Assembly (NCBI RefSeq): GCF_902652685.1
Contig: NZ_CACRUY010000011.1
Coordinates: forward strand, 1 to 38,561
DNA from: Mycobacterium sp. Marseille-P9652
Lineage (GTDB): Bacteria; Actinomycetota; Actinomycetes; Mycobacteriales; Mycobacteriaceae
Reading direction: 5' to 3'
DNA: 38,561 nt
Shown here in pieces: positions 33,942 to 38,561 of the stretch (the first letter of the stretch is position 1; every line of letters starts with the position of its first letter). The position numbers were made by a program, and so were the translations under genes. The notes beneath the pieces were generated by a model, which ran no database searches, was not told the DNA's origin, and saw only the letters and a program-made list of their open reading frames with translations.

Positions 33942-35120
33942 ATGGGTGGGATGAGGGTGCTCGTTGTCGGCGCCGGTGTGGGTGGCATATCGATCGCACG
34001 GGCGCTGTTGCACGACCGCCACGAGGTGACGGTGTACGAACGGCATCCGCGGGTGCGGGCCGCCGGTGGCGCCGTGACGATATGGCCAACCGGCGCAACG
34101 GTTTTGGATCAGCTCGGTGTGGACCTCGACGGCGCCGGCCAGTCCATTTCCAGCCTGCGGGTCACGACCTCCCGTGGGCACCGGATCGGGACTTTCGACT
34201 TGCGGGCGATCGGTGATCGGCTCGGCGCCCCGGTGCGGATGATCCCGCGGCGGGTCCTGCTCGAACGGCTTCTGGACGGCTTCCCCTCCGACCGCATCGA
34301 GTGCGGCAGGCGTGTCGTCGCGGTGGACGGCGCGGGCCTCGTGTTCGACGACGGTACGTCCGCGCAGGGCGACGTGGTGATCGGGGCCGACGGCCTGCAC
34401 TCGACGGTCCGGGAGTTCGTCGGCGCCGGACCGGCCGAGCCGACCGGTTGGTGCAGCTGGCAGGGACTTGTCGCGCTGCGCGGCATACCCGATCCGCACG
34501 TCGCGACGATGATCATCGGGCCCCGCGGCAACCTCGGCCTGTGGCCGGCGGGGGGGCGCAACCTGCAGTGGTGGTTCGACCTGCCCTACAGGTCCGATCG
34601 CGCCCGGCCGGAGCGCCCCATCGAGATCATCCGCTCCGAGTTCGCGGGCTGGTCGGACTCGGTCGACCGCGTCCTGGCGACACTGACCGACGACGACCTC
34701 GTCGGCTCGCCGTTCCCCCATTTCCGCCACCCGATTGCCCGGCCGGGCCGCAGGTCCCGCGGTGCGTTCACGTTGCTGGGCGACGCCGCGCACACCATGC
34801 CGCCGACACTGGCCCAGGGAACCAATCAGGCGCTGCTCGACACGATGGTGTTGCGCCGGGAGCTGTCGAGGTGCGGCGATCCGGCCGGCGCGTTGCGCAG
34901 GTACGAGAGGGCCAGGCGGCGCAACGTGCGCGTGGTGGCCTGGGCGGCGTCCCGCCAGGTGTCGCATCGCGAATCCTTGCTCAGGCCCGCGGCGTTCATC
35001 CCGGATCGCGCGCACACCTGGGTCCTCGCCACCTTCCTGAGGTCGCTGAGCCATCGCCGCGCCCTGAGCCCGCCGGCGTCGGCGCCGCGCCCCGCCGATC
35101 CGCTGTTCGCCGGGGGTTGA
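33942..35120 (+). CDS. Class A FAD-dependent aromatic-type monooxygenase
   Basis: 392 aa from ATG 33942 (GGAGG, 6-nt spacing); the open frame to 33873 crosses the promoter. The three fingerprint motifs of the PHBH/UbiH group are present: VLVVGAGVGGISIA (dinucleotide), VVIGADGLHSTVRE (DG motif), and FTLLGDAAHTMPPTLAQGTNQALLD (GD motif). It is likely to hydroxylate or epoxidise an aromatic or polyene intermediate using NAD(P)H and O2; the substrate is unknown. It is the first gene of the plus-strand SigL-type operon, 4 bp before the O-methyltransferase, a pairing common in aromatic natural-product tailoring (hydroxylate, then methylate). Confidence 0.9.
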   Translation: MGGMRVLVVGAGVGGISIARALLHDRHEVTVYERHPRVRAAGGAVTIWPTGATVLDQLGVDLDGAGQSISSLRVTTSRGHRIGTFDLRAIGDRLGAPVRMIPRRVLLERLLDGFPSDRIECGRRVVAVDGAGLVFDDGTSAQGDVVIGADGLHSTVREFVGAGPAEPTGWCSWQGLVALRGIPDPHVATMIIGPRGNLGLWPAGGRNLQWWFDLPYRSDRARPERPIEIIRSEFAGWSDSVDRVLATLTDDDLVGSPFPHFRHPIARPGRRSRGAFTLLGDAAHTMPPTLAQGTNQALLDTMVLRRELSRCGDPAGALRRYERARRRNVRVVAWAASRQVSHRESLLRPAAFIPDRAHTWVLATFLRSLSHRRALSPPASAPRPADPLFAGG

Positions 35121-35124
35121 GACG

Positions 35125-36234
35125 ATGACTGCCACCGCCAAGGTGCCACCGGCCGCGGTGGCCCGGGCCGTCGAGCGGATCCGTCACCACCTCTATCGGC
35201 TGCATCAGCGGCTGGTTCCGGCGCCGGCCGCGATGCTGGAGATGATCATCGCGGCCTGGACCGCGCAGGCGATTTCGGCCGCCGCGCAACTCGGTGTCGC
35301 CGACGCGCTGTCCGGCGGACCGCTCACGATCGAGGAGCTGGCGTCCCGGGTGGGCGCGGACGCCGACGCCCTGGCCCGCCTGCTGCGCGCGCTGCTGAGC
35401 CGGGGGGTGTTCCGCCGCCGAAGCGATGGCCGCTATGAGCTGAATTCGCTTGCCTCGACGCTGCGTTCGGATGCGCCGGCGTCGGCGCTCTGGCCGGCGC
35501 GGTTCTATGGATCGGGTGAGCAGCGGGACCGATGGAGCCTGTTGGCGGACGCCATCCGGACCGGTGACTCCGTGGTCCCGGCCCTGCGCGGCACGCACGG
35601 CTTCCAATACTTCGCGGAACACGCGGAGCACGCCGAGTTGTTCAACCGCACCATGACCAGCATCTCGGAGTTGACCACCGCCGCGGTGGTCGCCGGCTAC
35701 GACTTCGGCGCCTACACCGATATCGTCGATGTCGGGGGCGGGCAGGGATCGCTCCTGGCCGCCATCCTCGCGGCGGCCCCGGCGACGCGGGGCGTCCTGT
35801 ACGACGTGCCCGAGGTGCTGGCCGGCGCCGCGAAGGTGTTGCGCGACAACGGTGTTGCGGACCGGATGCGGCTCGTGGAGGGGTCGTTCTTCGACCGCGT
35901 GCCGAGCGGCGGCGACGCCTACGTGCTCAAGAACATCGTGCACGACTGGGCCGACGACAGCGCGGTGCGGATTCTGCGCAACGTCCGCGACGCGGCCGGT
36001 CCACGGGCCGCCGTCCTGCTCGTCGAGATGGTGATCCCCGAGCACGAACGCGACTTCGTCGGCAATTGGGCGGATCTGGAGATGCTGCTCAATCTCGGCG
36101 GCCGCGAACGCACCGCGGCCGAATACCGGCGCCTGCTGGCCCGCGCCGGGTTACGGATGGTGCGGGTGGTGCCCACGGCGTCACCCCTGAGCGTCGTGGA
36201 GGCCAGGGTCGACTCGCAGCCGGCTCACAAGTGA
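35125..36234 (+). CDS. COMT-like O-methyltransferase with dimerisation domain
   Basis: 369 aa. The N-terminal winged-helix dimerisation domain (about 45-125) contains AISAAAQLGVADAL, IEELASRVGADADALARLLRAL and RYELNSLASTLR. The C-terminal SAM domain has IVDVGGGQGSLLAAI (residues about 200-214), and YVLKNIVHDWADDSA with the catalytic base His273. This is the plant-COMT/hydroxyneurosporene/polyketide O-methyltransferase class, which methylates phenol or enol hydroxyls on small molecules. It is the second gene after the monooxygenase. A promoter for the next gene begins at its very last codons. Confidence 0.92.
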   Translation: MTATAKVPPAAVARAVERIRHHLYRLHQRLVPAPAAMLEMIIAAWTAQAISAAAQLGVADALSGGPLTIEELASRVGADADALARLLRALLSRGVFRRRSDGRYELNSLASTLRSDAPASALWPARFYGSGEQRDRWSLLADAIRTGDSVVPALRGTHGFQYFAEHAEHAELFNRTMTSISELTTAAVVAGYDFGAYTDIVDVGGGQGSLLAAILAAAPATRGVLYDVPEVLAGAAKVLRDNGVADRMRLVEGSFFDRVPSGGDAYVLKNIVHDWADDSAVRILRNVRDAAGPRAAVLLVEMVIPEHERDFVGNWADLEMLLNLGGRERTAAEYRRLLARAGLRMVRVVPTASPLSVVEARVDSQPAHK

Positions 36235-36259
36235 ACCTGTTGGGCCCCAAATCCGTTTC
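36232..36259 (+). promoter_or_regulatory. SigL-type promoter, internal, for the ThDP enzyme gene
   Basis: TGAACC (36232-36237, starting in the O-methyltransferase stop codon), 16-nt spacer, CGTTTC (36254-36259), then 6 nt to the ATG at 36266. No SD precedes that ATG, so the transcript would be leaderless, with the same geometry as the minus-strand monooxygenase. Confidence 0.7.
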
Positions 36260-36265
36260 CCTTAT

Positions 36266-37966
36266 ATGCCCAGAACGCACCGGGTGGTTGACCACATCGT
36301 CGGGGCGCTCGCGATGGCCGGGGTGGACCACGTGTTCGGCGTCGACGGCGCCAACATCGAAGACCTCTACGACGCGGCGCACTTCCGGCCCGACGTCACC
36401 GCGGTGCTCGCCAAGCACGAGTTCTCCGCCGCCACGATGGCCGACGGATACAGCCGCAGCGGGGCCGGCTTGGGCGTGGTGGCCGCGACGTCGGGCGGCG
36501 GTGCCCTGAATCTCGTTCCCGCCCTGGGTGAATCGTTCACCAGCCGTGTTCCGGTGCTGGCGCTGGTGGGCCAGGCGCCGACCACCCTCGACGGCCGCGG
36601 CAGCTTCCAGGACACGAGCGGTCGCAACGGCGCCCTGAATGCCGAGGCGCTCTTCTCCGAGGTCTCACTGTATTGCCGGCGCGTGCTGGAGCCCGGGGAC
36701 ATCGTGCCGGCGCTGCGGGACGCGATCGCCGCGGCCCGTTCCGGCGGTCCGGCGGTTCTGCTGCTGCCCAAGAACATTCAGCAGGCGGAAGTGGAACTGG
36801 ACGGCCATTCCGGCGGCGAGCCGTCACGCGTTGTCGGGGACCCGCGTCCGATCGCGCGGGCGCTGCTGCGGGCCGTCGGGCCGGTGACCATCATCGCCGG
36901 TGAGCAGGTGGCGCGCGACGGCGCCCGGGCCGAGCTCGCCGCGCTGCGCGCGGTGCTGCGGGCCCGGGTGGCGTGCGTGCCGGACGCTAAAGACGTCGCG
37001 GGCACACCGGGTTTCGGGGCGTCGTCGGCGCTGGGCGTGACCGGGGTGATGGGCCACCCCGGCGTGGCCCGTGCGGTGGCCGGCAGCGCCATGTGTCTGG
37101 TGGTGGGCACGCGCCTGCCGGTGACCGCGCGCGCCGGCCTCGAGCTGTCCGCGACGCGCACGGTGTCCATCGGGTCCGCGGCCCCATACGTCGCGTGCAC
37201 CCATGTGCACACCGACGACCTCCGGGTGTCGCTGCGCATGCTCACCGACGCGCTGATATCCCGGCGCCCCGCCGGGGTCCGGGTGCCCGACGAGGTGGCG
37301 CACAGCGAGCTGACCCCGCCGGCACACCGCGGCCCGGGCGTCCGCTACCGCGACGCCATGCTCGCGCTCGACGGCGTGCTGCCCGACGGCGTGGACGTCG
37401 TCGTCGACGCCGGCAACACAGGCGCGGCGGCGATCCATCATCTGCCCGTGCGCCGGGGCGGACGGTTCCTGGTCGCGCTGGGGATGGGCGGCATGGGCTA
37501 CAGCTTCGGTGCCGGCATCGGAATGGCGTTCGGCCGCAGAAAGGACGGGCTCCCGCGGGGGCGCGTCGTGGTGATCGCCGGGGACGGCGCCTTCTTCATG
37601 CACGGCATGGAGGTCCACACGGCCGTGCAGTACCGGCTTCCCGTCACCTTCGTGTTGTTCAACAACAACGCGCACGCGATGTGCGTGACGCGCGAGCAGT
37701 TGTACTACGACGACCTCTACAGCTACAACCGGTTCGCCCCCAGCCGGCTCGGTGCGGGGCTCCGCGCCATGCTTCCCGGGCTGGCGTCCGTCGACGTGGC
37801 CGACGGGGACGGGCTGGCCGCGGCCGTGCGCGCATCCCTGACCGCAGAGGGCCCGTCGGTGGTGAGCGTCGACTGCTCCGCCGACGAGATCCCGCCGTTC
37901 GCACCGTTTCTCACCGAGATTCCAACCACGAAGGAGAACCGCACCGATGTCCCTGCCAGCGCTTGA
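36266..37966 (+). CDS. ThDP-dependent enzyme, acetolactate synthase / benzoylformate decarboxylase-like
   Basis: 566 aa in three domains: PYR (1-170), central (about 185-320) and PP (about 370-550). The ThDP-activating Glu is Glu52 in AKHEFSAATMADGYSR. The ThDP/Mg site runs from GDG (439-441) to NNN (466-468) with GDGAFFMHGMEVHTAVQYR. The FAD-binding motif of true acetolactate synthases is not evident, and this gene is far from ilvN/ilvC, so branched-chain biosynthesis is unlikely. A decarboxylase or carboligase role on a cluster intermediate is inferred. Its ATG sits 6 nt behind a SigL-type -10. It overlaps the next gene by 20 nt. Confidence 0.87.
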   Translation: MPRTHRVVDHIVGALAMAGVDHVFGVDGANIEDLYDAAHFRPDVTAVLAKHEFSAATMADGYSRSGAGLGVVAATSGGGALNLVPALGESFTSRVPVLALVGQAPTTLDGRGSFQDTSGRNGALNAEALFSEVSLYCRRVLEPGDIVPALRDAIAAARSGGPAVLLLPKNIQQAEVELDGHSGGEPSRVVGDPRPIARALLRAVGPVTIIAGEQVARDGARAELAALRAVLRARVACVPDAKDVAGTPGFGASSALGVTGVMGHPGVARAVAGSAMCLVVGTRLPVTARAGLELSATRTVSIGSAAPYVACTHVHTDDLRVSLRMLTDALISRRPAGVRVPDEVAHSELTPPAHRGPGVRYRDAMLALDGVLPDGVDVVVDAGNTGAAAIHHLPVRRGGRFLVALGMGGMGYSFGAGIGMAFGRRKDGLPRGRVVVIAGDGAFFMHGMEVHTAVQYRLPVTFVLFNNNAHAMCVTREQLYYDDLYSYNRFAPSRLGAGLRAMLPGLASVDVADGDGLAAAVRASLTAEGPSVVSVDCSADEIPPFAPFLTEIPTTKENRTDVPASA

Positions 37967-38561
37967 CGAGATTCCCGGGGTGGTGCGGATCGAGACCGCG
38001 CCCCTGGAGGAGACGGCCCCGATGTTCATGGCGAAGATGCGGTCGGTGTACCCGCACGACGAGGTCTTCGGCCAGTACTGCACGGTCAGCGACCACGTCG
38101 ACTGCCCGCCCGAAGACCTGTTCGCCTACCTGTCGGACACCCGCAGCCTCGAGGAGTGGACCTACACGCTGCGCGGGTTCACCCCGACCGAGGAGCCCGG
38201 GCTGTGGCTCGCCTACGACCGGCTGCTGCCGGACACCAAGATCTACACCCGCACCCAGGCGTGCGCCGAGGCGCGGACCGTCGACTACCACTGCGCGTGG
38301 GACCAGGGTGCACACCTGTGGATGATCTACCTGATGCGGGTGCTGGACGCCCGGCTCGTGCTGAACAAGCCGGGATCGGTTGTGCTGTGGACCAATTGCC
38401 GCCACCCGTTCTACGACCAGAACCCTTACCCGGATACCGCCCCGGCGGACCGCACCGGGTGGGTCGGCGACTTCTGGGACATCTTCGGCGCGGGTCATGC
38501 GCTGGAGCTGAACAACCTCAAGACGATCGCCGAATACCGCCACCGCAACGGGCTGCCCGTG
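37947..38561 (+). CDS. START/SRPBCC-like protein, 3' end beyond the window
   Basis: At least 205 aa from ATG 37947, with AAGGAG at 37931-37936; the frame is still open at the window edge. The segment CTVSDHVDCPPEDLFAYL followed by SLEEWTYTLRGF is typical of the SRPBCC/START hydrophobic-pocket fold (polyketide cyclases, lipid binders). A middle block with two Cys (TQACAEARTVDYHC) and a later WTNCRHPFYDQNPY are not part of a motif I recognise. The 20-nt overlap with the ThDP gene implies translational coupling and a shared pathway. It could be a cyclase, a dehydratase or a carrier; the C-terminus would help decide. Confidence 0.7.
   Translation, partial: MSLPALDEIPGVVRIETAPLEETAPMFMAKMRSVYPHDEVFGQYCTVSDHVDCPPEDLFAYLSDTRSLEEWTYTLRGFTPTEEPGLWLAYDRLLPDTKIYTRTQACAEARTVDYHCAWDQGAHLWMIYLMRVLDARLVLNKPGSVVLWTNCRHPFYDQNPYPDTAPADRTGWVGDFWDIFGAGHALELNNLKTIAEYRHRNGLPV

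Noticed and set aside
36266-37966. Branched-chain acetolactate synthase (ilvB)
   Set aside because: Right fold, but no clear FAD-binding motif, no regulatory subunit nearby, and a tailoring-enzyme context; kept as a generic ThDP enzyme.
1-38561. tRNA, rRNA, insertion sequences, prophage or toxin-antitoxin loci
   Set aside because: Looked for and none recognised by eye; a covariance-model or profile search could still find small RNAs.

Overview
The window is a slow-growing-type Mycobacterium chromosome, and the gene content suggests the M. avium complex or a near relative. The evidence is very high GC, many GTG starts and ATGA/GTGA junctions, TIGR00027-type methyltransferases, a 13E12-type HNH gene, and a gene order that follows the M. 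tuberculosis Rv0712-Rv0736 segment (from memory): FGE, DUF4436, rplN-rplO, sppA, methyltransferases, fucA, serA2, xylB, GNAT, methyltransferase, secY, adk, mapA, sigL, rslA. No tRNA, rRNA, insertion sequence or CRISPR array was seen.

Region 1 (1-7884) holds a solitary PstS3-like phosphate-binding lipoprotein on the minus strand. Its stop codon lies inside a 55-bp tandem repeat, and a perfect hairpin follows. Three DUF4436 membrane-protein paralogues follow on the plus strand, with a formylglycine-generating enzyme between the first and second. Next come an HNH endonuclease gene under a DNA-damage promoter and a DinB-like protein. The three DUF4436 leaders share an almost identical -10 block, and two probably begin with leaderless transcripts.

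Region 2 (8029-12100) is the spc ribosomal operon, rplN-rplX-rplE-rpsZ-rpsH-rplF-rplR-rpsE-rpmD-rplO, tightly packed and ordinary. Region 3 (12101-27102) separates rplO from secY. It carries an LLM flavin oxidoreductase divergent from sppA, three tandem TIGR00027 methyltransferases, an alcohol dehydrogenase, a dihydrodipicolinate-reductase-like protein, a class I methyltransferase divergent from an AraC regulator, a serA2-fucA-metallohydrolase operon divergent from xylB, a GNAT protein with a GyrA-like N-terminus, and a fourth TIGR00027 methyltransferase. Region 4 (27295-29965) is secY-adk-mapA.

Region 5 (29966-38561) is the most interesting. It starts with sigL and its zinc-type membrane anti-sigma factor rslA. 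Next to them lies a divergent cluster that I do not recall from the matching M. tuberculosis position. On the minus strand are a flavin monooxygenase and a berberine-bridge-type FAD oxidase. On the plus strand are a class A FAD monooxygenase, a COMT-like O-methyltransferase, a ThDP enzyme and a START/SRPBCC-like protein cut by the window edge. Three promoters in this cluster carry the same TGAACC-N16-CGT signature, and the sigL promoter carries the close variant TGAACT-N16-CGTGTC. This matches the SigL promoter consensus as I know it. The proposal is a cis-linked SigL regulon: oxidation of RslA releases SigL, which induces its own operon and a neighbouring oxidative/methylating biosynthetic cluster. 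The product is unknown and the cluster runs off the right edge.
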